In this document: positions 8,570 to 17,805 of the stretch, in pieces | Position numbering within the stretch: the first letter of the stretch is position 1 | Layout of the letters: the number at the start of each line of letters is the position of its first letter | NCBI RefSeq assembly: GCF_004208415.1 | Contig: NZ_CP035758.1 | Coordinates: 8,742,001 to 8,806,000, forward strand | From: Ktedonosporobacter rubrisoli | Lineage (GTDB): Bacteria > Chloroflexota > Ktedonobacteria > Ktedonobacterales > Ktedonobacteraceae | Direction: 5' to 3' | DNA: 64,000 bases | Notes under the pieces: generated by a model | Told to the model about the DNA's origin: nothing | Seen by the model: only the letters and a program-made list of their open reading frames with translations | The model's database searches: none | Position numbers and translations under genes: made by a program

Positions 8570-10003
8570 ATGCAGCAATATAATATGCAGTCTGCGGTGC
8601 CAGATAATGTGCCAGGCACCGATAGAGTGACGGGTGAGCAGGTGTCTATAGGCCCGCAATTTGATAATTCAGAGGTGGTACGCGCGGCAGAACGAGCGCG
8701 GCTACGCCAGGGTATCATGCATGTACGTATCCGCCATTTCTACTGTACCCTGGAGGAGAAGGCGGACCCTTCATTGCACGGCATTCCTTTTGTGGTAGGA
8801 ACTGGGACCGGGCGTCCAAATGAGCCGGGGCGCGTAATAGATGCCTCCCCTGCCGCAGTGCGTCTGGGGATTACTCCAGGCATGCCACTGCGTCGCGCCC
8901 ACCGTATTGCGCCGCGCACGCGCTTTATGCCCGCCTCATATAATCTTTATCTACCCTATCAACAGAAATTGCGCGAGCGTTACAAAGTATATTCACGTAT
9001 TATTGAATCTGTACCTATTGCTGATGCGTTTATCGATCTACGTGGCTGTGAGCTTGTTTTTGATACACCCGTCGCCCTGGCCGAGCGGCTATGCGCGGAG
9101 GTGGCTGAAATGGGTCTTACCGCGCTGATTGGGATTGCTAATGGCAAGGCTATTGCGGAACTTGCAGCGTTAATGAGCCGCAAGGATGGCCGCCGCGGCG
9201 TCTTATATGTTCCGCCCGGGCGCGAGGCCTCCTTTGTGCAGACCTTACCACTATCGATGCTCCTACAAATGCGCGCGGCAGGAACGGGAATACCAGGAGC
9301 CTTGCCCGATCTTGCCGATTCGCCAGAGATGGGATCAGGTACGCATGGCGCGGTCGAGAGCAAGAGCGAGCAGGCGGACCCGGTAGCCGTAGCTGAGCTG
9401 GTGGCTCACCTGCGCGATTTCGGCATTACCACTTTTGCCCAGGTGGCAAATCTTACAGAAGAGGGATTGGTACGCCGGCTTGGGCGCCTGGGTGGCTGGG
9501 TTTACCTGGTTTCTCAGGGCGATGATCCTAGCCTGGTTGTCCCGGATGTGCCGCCTTTGAGCCAGAATGCGCGCATTCGCTTCCAGCATGCAGTCAATGC
9601 AGATGAGGCCTGTGCCGCTATTCGCAAGCTTGCCGACTATTTGAGTGGACGCCTGCAGGAGCAGCGCCTGAAGGGGCAGGCAATCGCCCTGATCCTCTGG
9701 CCGGCGCGCCAGGTGCGCCACGATACGCGTAAGCTGGTTATGGATGAGGAAGGCGACGAGGTTGCTGTAACGGCGACCGAAGAGACCCTGGGTGGACAGA
9801 TGATTCTCTCGCGCCACACCGACGAAGCTGATGTCATTGCCCACCATAGCCTTATGCTTTTCGCTCACTATCACCGAACCGGTTATTACTACTTACAGGT
9901 CCAGTTGCGTATTGGCGATATTATTACCACGACGCCAGCGTATTATCCGCCGCCTTCGCGCTCCCGTGGAAGGCTGACGCGCAAATTACGCCATGATTCT
10001 TGA
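8570..10003 (+). CDS. Y-family DNA polymerase-like protein lacking catalytic residues (ImuB-like)
   Basis: A 477-residue protein with a Y-family polymerase layout: palm/fingers from about residue 50 (MHVRIRHFYCTLEEKADP), palm core around SVPIADAFIDLRGCE (about 145-159), a helix-hairpin-helix segment (LRDFGITTFAQVANLTEEGL) and a little finger (from about 325). In active Pol IV the first motif is DMDAFFASVE and the second SIDEAFLD. Here the first Asp is Arg and the D-E pair is Ala-Asp, so polymerase chemistry is unlikely. This is the pattern of ImuB, the non-catalytic Y-family protein of the mutasome, although no ImuA or DnaE2 gene is adjacent. The first ~49 residues have no counterpart and the true start could be later. 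A GHxxH-like or beta-clamp motif was not located with confidence. Confidence 0.7.
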   Translation: MQQYNMQSAVPDNVPGTDRVTGEQVSIGPQFDNSEVVRAAERARLRQGIMHVRIRHFYCTLEEKADPSLHGIPFVVGTGTGRPNEPGRVIDASPAAVRLGITPGMPLRRAHRIAPRTRFMPASYNLYLPYQQKLRERYKVYSRIIESVPIADAFIDLRGCELVFDTPVALAERLCAEVAEMGLTALIGIANGKAIAELAALMSRKDGRRGVLYVPPGREASFVQTLPLSMLLQMRAAGTGIPGALPDLADSPEMGSGTHGAVESKSEQADPVAVAELVAHLRDFGITTFAQVANLTEEGLVRRLGRLGGWVYLVSQGDDPSLVVPDVPPLSQNARIRFQHAVNADEACAAIRKLADYLSGRLQEQRLKGQAIALILWPARQVRHDTRKLVMDEEGDEVAVTATEETLGGQMILSRHTDEADVIAHHSLMLFAHYHRTGYYYLQVQLRIGDIITTTPAYYPPPSRSRGRLTRKLRHDS

Positions 10004-10010
10004 GCTGTCC

Positions 10011-10054
10011 TGTCCGCTGCGGTTCTGATAAAGCTGCGGGCGGGACAATTTTTT
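10011..10054 (+). terminator. Intrinsic terminator after the Y-family gene
   Basis: Imperfect GC-rich stem (TGTCCGC...GCGGGACA) immediately followed by ATTTTTT, eight bases past the stop codon of the Y-family protein gene. Confidence 0.75.
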
Positions 10055-10340
10055 GTGTTGCTCATGAAAGCTCTATCTGCGAACGTCCTCTTGCTCGCCC
10101 CCCTCCCTCATGAAAAGATAGTGCTGCGCTGCCCGCAGTGGGCTGGCTCTACTACGGGACAATCCGGCTAATGAAACGCCCAGGCTGCTGTGAGCGTAAT
10201 ATATGTGGTATAACGTGGGCGTATATCGATATATATTGTATATGGGTTTTATAGTGCCAGAACCTGGCGGACCCCAATTTCTCCTTGCTTGCAAGTGTGC
10301 TTGTTATCTTATAAGTGTGTGCCTGTTGCAAGGGGCACCT

Positions 10341-13300
10341 ATGCTTTATTTTTTATCTATGATCGAAAAAAGGGATTCAATGGCTATTGATAAAGATGCA
10401 CAAGAAGGCTTCTCTGCCGGTATAATGCCGCAAGAAAAGCCCTCTGACCTTGAATATAATGATGAGTGGGTAGAGGCTGAGCAGTGGGTAGAGCCTGTCA
10501 AAGATTCCCCTGAAGCTGATAATGTGGAAGCCAGCACACGGCGAGAAGATAGCAGTGCGCTCCCTACAACTGTACTTGCTCCTGAGTCGCTGGATCAACA
10601 TTCCGAGAGCCTTGCAACTGCGACGGTAGCAGAGATAGAGACAGCTTCTAAACAAAAAGTCCCCACTGAAACTGGCCAGCAAGGCCAGGCTGAACATGTA
10701 ACTGCTCAACCAGGCGCTGAGGCGATGCAGGAAGCAGCGCTAGAGCCGAAGCCAGCGGAGAATGTAGCGCAAGGGATGGCTGCCAAACTGTCTGAGGCGA
10801 AGCCGAAACAGGAAACGCCAGCGTTAACCCAGGAGATTGCCCAGGGAGAGGCAGACGAGCAGGAAGCTAGAGAACAGATTATAAGCGCTATAGAGAGCCG
10901 GGTAAACGTCCTATCTGAGCAGCAGACACAACTTCCCTCAGAGATAGTACCAACAGACGTCGCGGAAGAGCAGCCAGAGGTAACATCAGAGCCAAAATCA
11001 GAGGAAATAACAGAGCCGGCATCGGAGCCAAAATCAGAGCCAACAACAGAGGAAAAATCAGAGGAAATAACAGAACCGACATCGGGGGAAATAACAGAGT
11101 CAAAATCAGGGGAAACGTCTGCAGCCTCCATAGAAGAGAAGAAAGAGGCGCCAGCAGAGACGGAAACCGGAGAGCAATCGAAGGGAGCAAAGCCCCGGCC
11201 ATTTTCCCGCTTAGCTGATAAGCTTCCGGACAGAGTGCGTGTCCTGGCACTGCGGCATAGGGTGATTGCTATTGGCCTGCTTGTCCTTGTCTTATTTGGT
11301 ATCGTCGCCCCCTTACTCGTAACCGCCAGCTATGGTATACGTGCCTATGCTACCTATACAAGCCTGCGTACCCATGCCAGTGATGGTTATCAGCACCTGC
11401 TCAATATCAAAACTATTTTCTCTGGCGCTAAAGCTCATCCTACGGGCGTATTGGATGTCGCAAAACTGCAGCAGGCTGGCAAAGAGTTACAGGCGGCGAG
11501 GAGCGATTTTGTCAAGGTTCGCGATATGCTCGATAATAGCGACGTGTTGCACACTATAACCCAGTATCTACCTCAATATCGCGCAACGATAAGCAGTGCG
11601 CGCGCAGCCAGCCAGATAGGCATCGACGTTAGCGAGATTGGCCAGCGCTTAATTGCTACAGCATTAACATTTGCGCCAAGATTTCACGGTGGTTCCATCC
11701 TGAGTAGCAATACAAAGGCACCCTTGATTACCGCGCACGATATTGACCTGTTAAGCACAACCCTGGCTGCGCTGCTGCCTCTTGTTGATGACATGCAGGT
11801 CCAGGCCAGGCACATCTCGTTCAGCTCCTTACCGCTTGATAGCCATAGCCTCAGTCAGTTGCAACAATACTTGCAAATGTTGCCACAGGTTAAAAACGTT
11901 TTGCTACAGGCGCAGAGCCTGTTGCCGAGCGCCGGTTGGCTGCTAGGCGTTGAGCAGCCGCGCACATTTTTAGTCCAGACCATGGATCGCTCCGAGCTAC
12001 GGGCCACCGGAGGCTTTACCGGCCAGTTTGGCGAGCTGCAAATCAGCCAGGGACGGATTGCTCCTTTCTCGTTGCGCGATATCTCCGCAGTTGAGTACAG
12101 CGATAATAACGCCACCCTTGGCCAACAGGCGCCTCAGGCCTATCGTTCCTGGTGGCCTTTTGCCAACTGGGGCCTGCGCGACTCGAATCTCTCAGCTGAT
12201 TTTCCCGCCTCAGCCAGAATTGCCATCGAGCAGTACAATTTGGAAGTGCATCGTAAGGTAGATGGAGTCGTGCTTTTTACGCCATTTCTGGTTGAACATA
12301 TCATGAATATCACCGGTCCTATTCAGGTGCCGCGCTATAACGAAACGATCACAGCCCAGAATCTCGAACAACGCCTTCATTACTATCAACTTGATAATGC
12401 AGCAATTCGTAAGATCGAACTTATAGAGCACGTTGAGGACCCGGCTCAAGCGCGTAAGCTCTTTACCTCCGAGGTAGCTCACCAATTGATGGATCGCGTA
12501 CGCCATGCCTCGCCCGAAGAGTTGATGGCGATAGGCCTCCAGCTCTTACAGGATCTCAAAACGAGGGACCTGCAAATATATTTGACGAATACGCAGCTTG
12601 AGGACTTCCTTGTGCGTTACGGCTATGCCGGACAGATAGACCGCTCGCCAACGCATGATGGCCTCTATATCGTTCAGGCCAACGTAAGCGCGAGCAAAGC
12701 CTCGCAGTATGTGCGCACCACCATTCACGACACAGTGAGCCTTGATCCCAGTGGAGGCGCCACACATCTGCTGCAGCTGCGCCTGGCCTATACCCAAATA
12801 GGGCCCGTCTACGGCCTGGATACCTATAGAGATTACGTGCGCGTCTATGTGCCGCCGAGCGCCAAATTTTTGTGGGGCAACGGCTTCGATACAGGCGAGC
12901 CGCTGTGTGGTGGACCCCTGGCCGCCTGTGCTCCGCAGGGAATCTACCCAGGAGATGAGCTGGTATGCCCTACTGGTCAGTATCAAGCGGGCGCCTCAGC
13001 GCCTATGCTGGGAGATCCCTATGCTGGACAATGGCATCCTCTCGATAAGATAGGCCCGCCAAACAATCTGAAGAGCGATGAGCCCGGGCGAGGCATGTTT
13101 GCTGGCTACGTCATTGTGCCTAAGAACTGCACGATGACCGTCACCCTCTCCTGGTATGTGCCTCCGCTGGGTACGTATAACCTGCTTGTGCAGCGCCAGG
13201 CTGCCACCTTTCCGGAGCTGGATCTTAGCATACTTTCCACCCCTGGCGATTGCGCGGCCCTCAAGACCGCCGGACTTTATTTTAATGGCATATTGACTAA

Positions 13301-13379
13301 TGATATGTCCTTTGCCTTAAAAGCTAAAACCAATTCAAGGGATACTACAACCTCTTGCTATGAGCAGCCGGGTGTATAG
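10341..13379 (+). CDS. DUF4012 domain membrane protein with long acidic N-terminal region
   Basis: About 1012 residues. The first ~270 are low-complexity and acidic, rich in Glu, Ser, Pro and Thr, with short repeats. One membrane helix (VIAIGLLVLVLFGIVAPLLV) follows near residue 310, and the large remainder lies on one side, presumably extracytoplasmic. The segment with PRTFLVQTMDRSELRATGGFTGQFG is the hallmark of the DUF4012 family, which occurs with envelope and polysaccharide genes in Gram-positive and Chloroflexota bacteria; its biochemical role is unknown. Several Cys residues cluster near the C-terminus (positions about 860-900), possibly disulfides. The start at 10341 has AAGGGG six bases upstream; an ATG at 10380 is an alternative. 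The gene lies between terminators, so it is probably transcribed alone. Confidence 0.8.
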   Translation: MLYFLSMIEKRDSMAIDKDAQEGFSAGIMPQEKPSDLEYNDEWVEAEQWVEPVKDSPEADNVEASTRREDSSALPTTVLAPESLDQHSESLATATVAEIETASKQKVPTETGQQGQAEHVTAQPGAEAMQEAALEPKPAENVAQGMAAKLSEAKPKQETPALTQEIAQGEADEQEAREQIISAIESRVNVLSEQQTQLPSEIVPTDVAEEQPEVTSEPKSEEITEPASEPKSEPTTEEKSEEITEPTSGEITESKSGETSAASIEEKKEAPAETETGEQSKGAKPRPFSRLADKLPDRVRVLALRHRVIAIGLLVLVLFGIVAPLLVTASYGIRAYATYTSLRTHASDGYQHLLNIKTIFSGAKAHPTGVLDVAKLQQAGKELQAARSDFVKVRDMLDNSDVLHTITQYLPQYRATISSARAASQIGIDVSEIGQRLIATALTFAPRFHGGSILSSNTKAPLITAHDIDLLSTTLAALLPLVDDMQVQARHISFSSLPLDSHSLSQLQQYLQMLPQVKNVLLQAQSLLPSAGWLLGVEQPRTFLVQTMDRSELRATGGFTGQFGELQISQGRIAPFSLRDISAVEYSDNNATLGQQAPQAYRSWWPFANWGLRDSNLSADFPASARIAIEQYNLEVHRKVDGVVLFTPFLVEHIMNITGPIQVPRYNETITAQNLEQRLHYYQLDNAAIRKIELIEHVEDPAQARKLFTSEVAHQLMDRVRHASPEELMAIGLQLLQDLKTRDLQIYLTNTQLEDFLVRYGYAGQIDRSPTHDGLYIVQANVSASKASQYVRTTIHDTVSLDPSGGATHLLQLRLAYTQIGPVYGLDTYRDYVRVYVPPSAKFLWGNGFDTGEPLCGGPLAACAPQGIYPGDELVCPTGQYQAGASAPMLGDPYAGQWHPLDKIGPPNNLKSDEPGRGMFAGYVIVPKNCTMTVTLSWYVPPLGTYNLLVQRQAATFPELDLSILSTPGDCAALKTAGLYFNGILTNDMSFALKAKTNSRDTTTSCYEQPGV
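10985..11125 (+). repeat. Short degenerate in-frame repeats in the DUF4012 gene
   Basis: Repeats built on AAATCAGAGGAAATAACAGA and shortened variants, coding for SEEITEP / SGEITES / EPKSEP units in the acidic region. Such arrays expand and contract by slippage, so the length of this linker may vary between strains. Confidence 0.75.
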
Positions 13380-13383
13380 TAGA

Positions 13384-13418
13384 ATTCTGCTCGCCTGCTC
13401 TGTGGGGGCAAGCAGAAT
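13384..13418 (+). terminator. Hairpin after the DUF4012 gene
   Basis: Stem ATTCTGCT-GCC paired with GGC-AGCAGAAT, starting five bases after the stop codon. No T-run follows, so it may be a transcript-stabilising hairpin or a weak terminator. Confidence 0.55.
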
Positions 13419-13448
13419 GCCCAAAGATTATGTATTGTACCTGGGCTA

Positions 13449-13478
13449 TTGACACCTGGATATCTTGCCCCGTATACT
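13449..13478 (+). promoter_or_regulatory. Strong sigma70/sigmaA-type promoter of the CHAT-Clp gene
   Basis: TTGACA (13449-13454) and TATACT (13473-13478) separated by 18 bases, with transcription expected near 13485. This leaves a leader of roughly 78 bases before the ATG. It is one of the best-matching promoters in the window and indicates constitutive, independent expression of the fusion gene. Confidence 0.75.
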
Positions 13479-13562
13479 GCTTTTGCCAGGAACTTATATG
13501 TATGTTTATCGCAATTGTGTAATTGAAGCCATTGACGGGAAGCTTGTGGAAGAGAAGCATTC

Positions 13563-16500
13563 ATGGAACAACCAGTCCAATTAAGTATCGTCCGTACGGA
13601 GACCAGCTATCGGTTTCGGCTAGATCTTCCCGATGGCCCAGCGCTCGCCAGTCAAGAATATAGCACTGAACTTACGATTGAGGTGCGTGAGCGATTGCGT
13701 CGTGCCTTGCAGTCGGCTGCATTATCTATGCAAACGATAGCTGTAACAGATGTAAAGCGCCAGGCGGCAAAGCTAGGCGCGGTGAATGACGCCTTGCTTT
13801 CCTTGGGGCGTTTCCTATTTGATACGCTATTACCGGGACCCCTCCAGGAAGCGTTACGCCAGCTTGATACCCCTCTCATTTTTAGCACGAATACGCCAGA
13901 TATCCCCTGGGAGCTGATGTATGATAGCAGCGTAAAATCCGGTCGTTATCTTGGCCACGTACTCAGTATTGGCCGTGTCCATAGCCTGGGCAAGCGAGAT
14001 CGCGACGTCTTGTTGCGTCCCCCTCTTTTAGAGAGACCGACACGTAAACTGGGAAGGCGGGAAGCACAAGGCCTCTCAATCCTCTTTCTTGTAAATCCGA
14101 CTGGCGAGGTGAGCCGGGCAGAGGAAGAAGCTGCCTCGCTGTGTTCGAGTTTGCCGGAATCTATCTCACGTATCATCCTGTATAAGCAACAAGCCAATCA
14201 GCTAGAGATGCGCATGCGCATGAGCGCCGAGCCGCCGCATGTCGTCTATTATGCAGGCCCCATGCCTGTCACGACAAGTAGCGCCGGACCTGTATTAGCC
14301 CTTGCCGGCAATTCGCGCTTAGATGGCAATACGGCAGAGCAGCTATTCCAGTCATTGCCCCGGCCACCACTTGTATTCTTGAGTTGCTATGATGAGGAGC
14401 GCAGCGGGCGCAATGGAAGCAATAGCGTGAATCAGCAAGAGCGCGATGAGATGATGGAGCGCCTGGCCAGCAACTTAATTGCGGCCGGAGCTGCGGCCGT
14501 CGTGGCGATGCGCTGGCCTATCCATGTACAGCGCACGCGCGAATTTGCTGCACTATTCTGTCAGGATATCGCGGATGGGGTCACGCTCGGCGAGGCCTTG
14601 CGGCGCAGTCGAGTGACCATGGCTCAGCATTATATAGATGATACCTCGTGGATGACATTTGTCTTATATGGTGACCCGACGCAGCGTCTATTAACCAGCT
14701 CACTAGCGACGAAAGAACGAGCCATCGAACCAGGCTTTGACCTCTTCGATGATAATCATGTTATCGCCCCTACACTTCCATCCTCTAATACCCCTGATCG
14801 ACGTTTCCTGCGTGTTGTGCTTGAGCTAGCCCTGGGCGAAGCCAGGCGCATGCACAAAGATTATCTAGGTACCCCTCATCTCTTTATTGCACTAACGAAA
14901 CTGGATGGGGGCTGTACCCAGGATGCGCTACGCGGCCTGGGCTTCTCTCCCAGGCAGGTGCGCGACGTTATTCGGCTGGCTTTAGGCACCGGAAAGGCAA
15001 CAAGCGAGACGCCTATTTTGCCGACGCGCCGCTGCAAAGAGATATTGCAAACGGCAGAGCGCAACGCTGTAAATGCCAGCTCATCCCTGGTAGATGAGCG
15101 CTCTATCGCTCAGGCAGTCTTAAGCGAGGGCGATGGAGTTACCCACGAGCTGCTTACCAAACTTGGCATCAATCCGGCGCAACTAAGCGAATTGATCCTG
15201 GCAAGTAGCGCTCGCGCCTTGCTCGAACTTGTGCCCTCTGCCAGCACGAATCCAGAGGTTGTGCAGGAGGAATTGCCAGGCGCGATCAATCTGGATGGGA
15301 CTCCCAAGGGGTCCAATTCTGTGCTTGAGCGCCTGGGACGCGACCTGACCAAGCAGGCCAGCGCAAAGCAGTTGACCCCGCTCATTGGACGCGATAAGGA
15401 GATCCGCCTCCTGATGCAAACCTTGATGCTGAAGGATCGTAATAACCCAATCCTGATAGGCGATTCTGGCGTGGGTAAGACGACGATTGTTGGCGGCCTG
15501 GCCCAGCGCATAGTTGATGGTAAGGTGCCAGCAGAGCTGCGTGGCAAGCGCGTAATCGAGCTTTCAGCAAGCTCACTTGTCGCTGGCACAAAATATCGTG
15601 GCGAATTTGAAGAGCGGCTGCTCAAGCTGCTGGAAGAGGCAGAGGGAAGCGGCAACATCATCCTGTTTATCGATGAGATGCACCTGTTGATCGGAACAGG
15701 TCGCGCCTCCGATGGGAGTATCGATGCCGCTGGTATTCTCAAGCCAGCCCTTGCCGGCGGCCGCTTGCGCTGCATTGGCGCGACGACTCCGCAGGAATAT
15801 CGCCTTATCGAGAAAGATGCGGCGATGGAGCGGCGGCTGCGCCCGGTTCTTGTGGAAGAGCCATCGGCTGAAGAAGCGCTAAAGATTCTGCAAGGCATGC
15901 GCCCGCTCTATGAGCAGCATCACCATGCCATTATTACCGAAGAGGCTTTGCAGGCAGCCGTTAATCTCTCAGTACAGTATCTGCCTAATCTACGCCTGCC
16001 GGACAAGGCCTGTAGCATATTAGATGAAGCCTGCTCACAGGCGCGCATTTTCTCCATGGAGAAGGATATGCAGGAACAGGAAGAGCGCAGCGAGTCAAGT
16101 AGCTCACCTGTTGTTTCGGCGCCTCTGGTTGCCGAAATCATCTCGCACCGTACGGGTATTCCTGTAAACGCTCCAGGCCAGGAAGAGCGCGATCGCTTGC
16201 TTACCCTGGATACACGCCTCAAGTCACGCGTGATTGGGCAGGATGAGGCGATTATGCGCGTGACGCAGGCCATTCAAGTCGCGCGCGCCGGTCTAAAGTC
16301 GCGCAATCGTCCCGCCGGCGTCTTTATGTTCCTGGGACCAACTGGCGTTGGTAAAACGGAATTGGCCCGGGCCCTGGCTGCTGAGGTGTTTGGCTCTGGT
16401 GATCACTTGATCCGGGTCGATATGTCAGAGTATATGGAGAAGCATGCGGTCTCGCGCATGATTGGCTCTCCACCGGGCTATGTTGGCTATGACCAGGAAG

Positions 16501-17180
16501 GGCAGTTGACAGGCAAATTGCGTCGCCGTCCGCACTGCGTGGTCTTGCTAGATGAGATCGAGAAGGCCCATCCGGAGGTCTTCGATCTGTTCTTACAAGT
16601 CTTTGACGCCGGGCGGCTGACCGATGCCCAGGGCCATACAGTTGATGCTCAACACGCTATCTGGATCATGACTTCGAATGTGGGCACCGATATGTTGGGC
16701 CGCTCGATGGTCGGTTTTCGGGCACATAAAGATACTGGCGAAGGGCTAAAGCGGGATCGCTTGATGGAGCGCGTGCGCGAAACCTTCCGCCCTGAGTTCC
16801 TCAATCGTATTGATGATGTGGTGATTTTCCATCCTCTAGATCAGGGACAGGCCCAGGCCATTACGCAACTGCAGATTAATGATCTGGCTGCCCGCCTTCT
16901 GGATCAGGGCCTGGTGCTGCATGTGGAGGAGAATGCGATTAAGCTGCTCTGCAAAGAAGGCTTTAGCCCAACACAGGGCGCTCGTCCTTTGCGGCGCGCG
17001 ATTGAACGTCTGCTAACTGTGCCTTTGAGCCTGCGCATTTTGCTTGCGGATATTCCCAAAAATGGCGAAGTTCATGTAAGTGCTGTGGATGAGAAGCTGG
17101 ATATTGATATTCGAGCCCCTGAAGGGCAAGAGGATACGATTGCTTTGAAGATCAAACCAGGAGACCACCTGGTTTCCTGA
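13563..17180 (+). CDS. CHAT domain-ClpN-AAA-AAA fusion protein (ClpC-like)
   Basis: A 1205-residue fusion. Residues about 80-375 form a CHAT (caspase-like) domain with HVVYYAGPMP (226-235) and VFLSCYDEE (271-279). The Cys (275) of the usual dyad is present, but the His expected in an AGHG motif is replaced by Pro. Residues about 413-555 resemble a Clp N domain. AAA-1 has GDSGVGKTT (about 635) and LFIDEMH; AAA-2 has GPTGVGKTE (about 924), VLLDEIEKAHPEV and FRPEFLNRID. A VGF tripeptide after the second AAA core lies where ClpC carries its ClpP-binding loop, and no long ClpB-type coiled-coil M domain is seen. It should therefore be an ATP-driven unfoldase whose N-terminal CHAT module senses or docks something. 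It has its own promoter and no ClpP gene nearby. Confidence 0.85.
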   Translation: MEQPVQLSIVRTETSYRFRLDLPDGPALASQEYSTELTIEVRERLRRALQSAALSMQTIAVTDVKRQAAKLGAVNDALLSLGRFLFDTLLPGPLQEALRQLDTPLIFSTNTPDIPWELMYDSSVKSGRYLGHVLSIGRVHSLGKRDRDVLLRPPLLERPTRKLGRREAQGLSILFLVNPTGEVSRAEEEAASLCSSLPESISRIILYKQQANQLEMRMRMSAEPPHVVYYAGPMPVTTSSAGPVLALAGNSRLDGNTAEQLFQSLPRPPLVFLSCYDEERSGRNGSNSVNQQERDEMMERLASNLIAAGAAAVVAMRWPIHVQRTREFAALFCQDIADGVTLGEALRRSRVTMAQHYIDDTSWMTFVLYGDPTQRLLTSSLATKERAIEPGFDLFDDNHVIAPTLPSSNTPDRRFLRVVLELALGEARRMHKDYLGTPHLFIALTKLDGGCTQDALRGLGFSPRQVRDVIRLALGTGKATSETPILPTRRCKEILQTAERNAVNASSSLVDERSIAQAVLSEGDGVTHELLTKLGINPAQLSELILASSARALLELVPSASTNPEVVQEELPGAINLDGTPKGSNSVLERLGRDLTKQASAKQLTPLIGRDKEIRLLMQTLMLKDRNNPILIGDSGVGKTTIVGGLAQRIVDGKVPAELRGKRVIELSASSLVAGTKYRGEFEERLLKLLEEAEGSGNIILFIDEMHLLIGTGRASDGSIDAAGILKPALAGGRLRCIGATTPQEYRLIEKDAAMERRLRPVLVEEPSAEEALKILQGMRPLYEQHHHAIITEEALQAAVNLSVQYLPNLRLPDKACSILDEACSQARIFSMEKDMQEQEERSESSSSPVVSAPLVAEIISHRTGIPVNAPGQEERDRLLTLDTRLKSRVIGQDEAIMRVTQAIQVARAGLKSRNRPAGVFMFLGPTGVGKTELARALAAEVFGSGDHLIRVDMSEYMEKHAVSRMIGSPPGYVGYDQEGQLTGKLRRRPHCVVLLDEIEKAHPEVFDLFLQVFDAGRLTDAQGHTVDAQHAIWIMTSNVGTDMLGRSMVGFRAHKDTGEGLKRDRLMERVRETFRPEFLNRIDDVVIFHPLDQGQAQAITQLQINDLAARLLDQGLVLHVEENAIKLLCKEGFSPTQGARPLRRAIERLLTVPLSLRILLADIPKNGEVHVSAVDEKLDIDIRAPEGQEDTIALKIKPGDHLVS

Positions 17181-17805
17181 TGCTGTATTTTAAGCCTCTC
17201 AGCCGCATTCTGAGGCATATGAGGAGTCCTTCCTCTTCTGCCCCTGTTAAACTGCATGGCTTCGAATTCTCTCGTTACCCAAAAATAATGAGAGCACTGA
17301 CCCCCTTGTCAGCGCCCTCATTATGTGGAGGGGAAAACCGCGATTGGTTTCTTTTCCTGGGTTGTGGCTGTGATGACCGATGTACTTCTGGAGCATAGCC
17401 TCAACGAAGGTTGCCTGGCCTACACTCAAGCGAGCAACTGTGGAGCTCCCGCTCAACACTGAGCCGGCTCACGAGGCTGGCCGCCAACATTCGGAACAAT
17501 GCTCAACAGATTAAGTTGGCACCCCCAACGATCATCACATACCACTATTGATAGTATACATAGGCACACTTTGCGCTATCTTATTTGCTACTTCATTTGA
17601 CATAATCATAAGATTTCCCCCTGTCGTTACGCGTTAAGGCCCTTCCAGGCTTGCTTGATTACACAAGATAGCGCGCAAACTTGCTCCACTCATCGAGGGG
17701 TTAGAGAAGAAAAATTATTGAAGTCTTACATAAGACAAGCGGGCGCAGCGGGCTGCTAATGGTCTTCATATGGCTATGCTCCGCTGCCCTTGCCCTCGCC
17801 TTTGG
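17181..17805. other. Intergenic region between convergent genes
   Basis: About 625 bases with no supportable gene. Besides the hairpin at 17285-17324, I see only short AT-rich and GC-rich patches. The part from 17640 on is compatible with a decayed sequence, but nothing is identifiable. Confidence 0.6.
17285..17324 (+). terminator. Hairpin terminator downstream of the CHAT-Clp gene
   Basis: Long interrupted stem (ATAATGAG...CTGAC paired with GTCAG...CTCATTAT) with a CCCCTT loop, about 105 bases after the stop. There is no clear T-run, so termination strength is uncertain. Confidence 0.5.
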
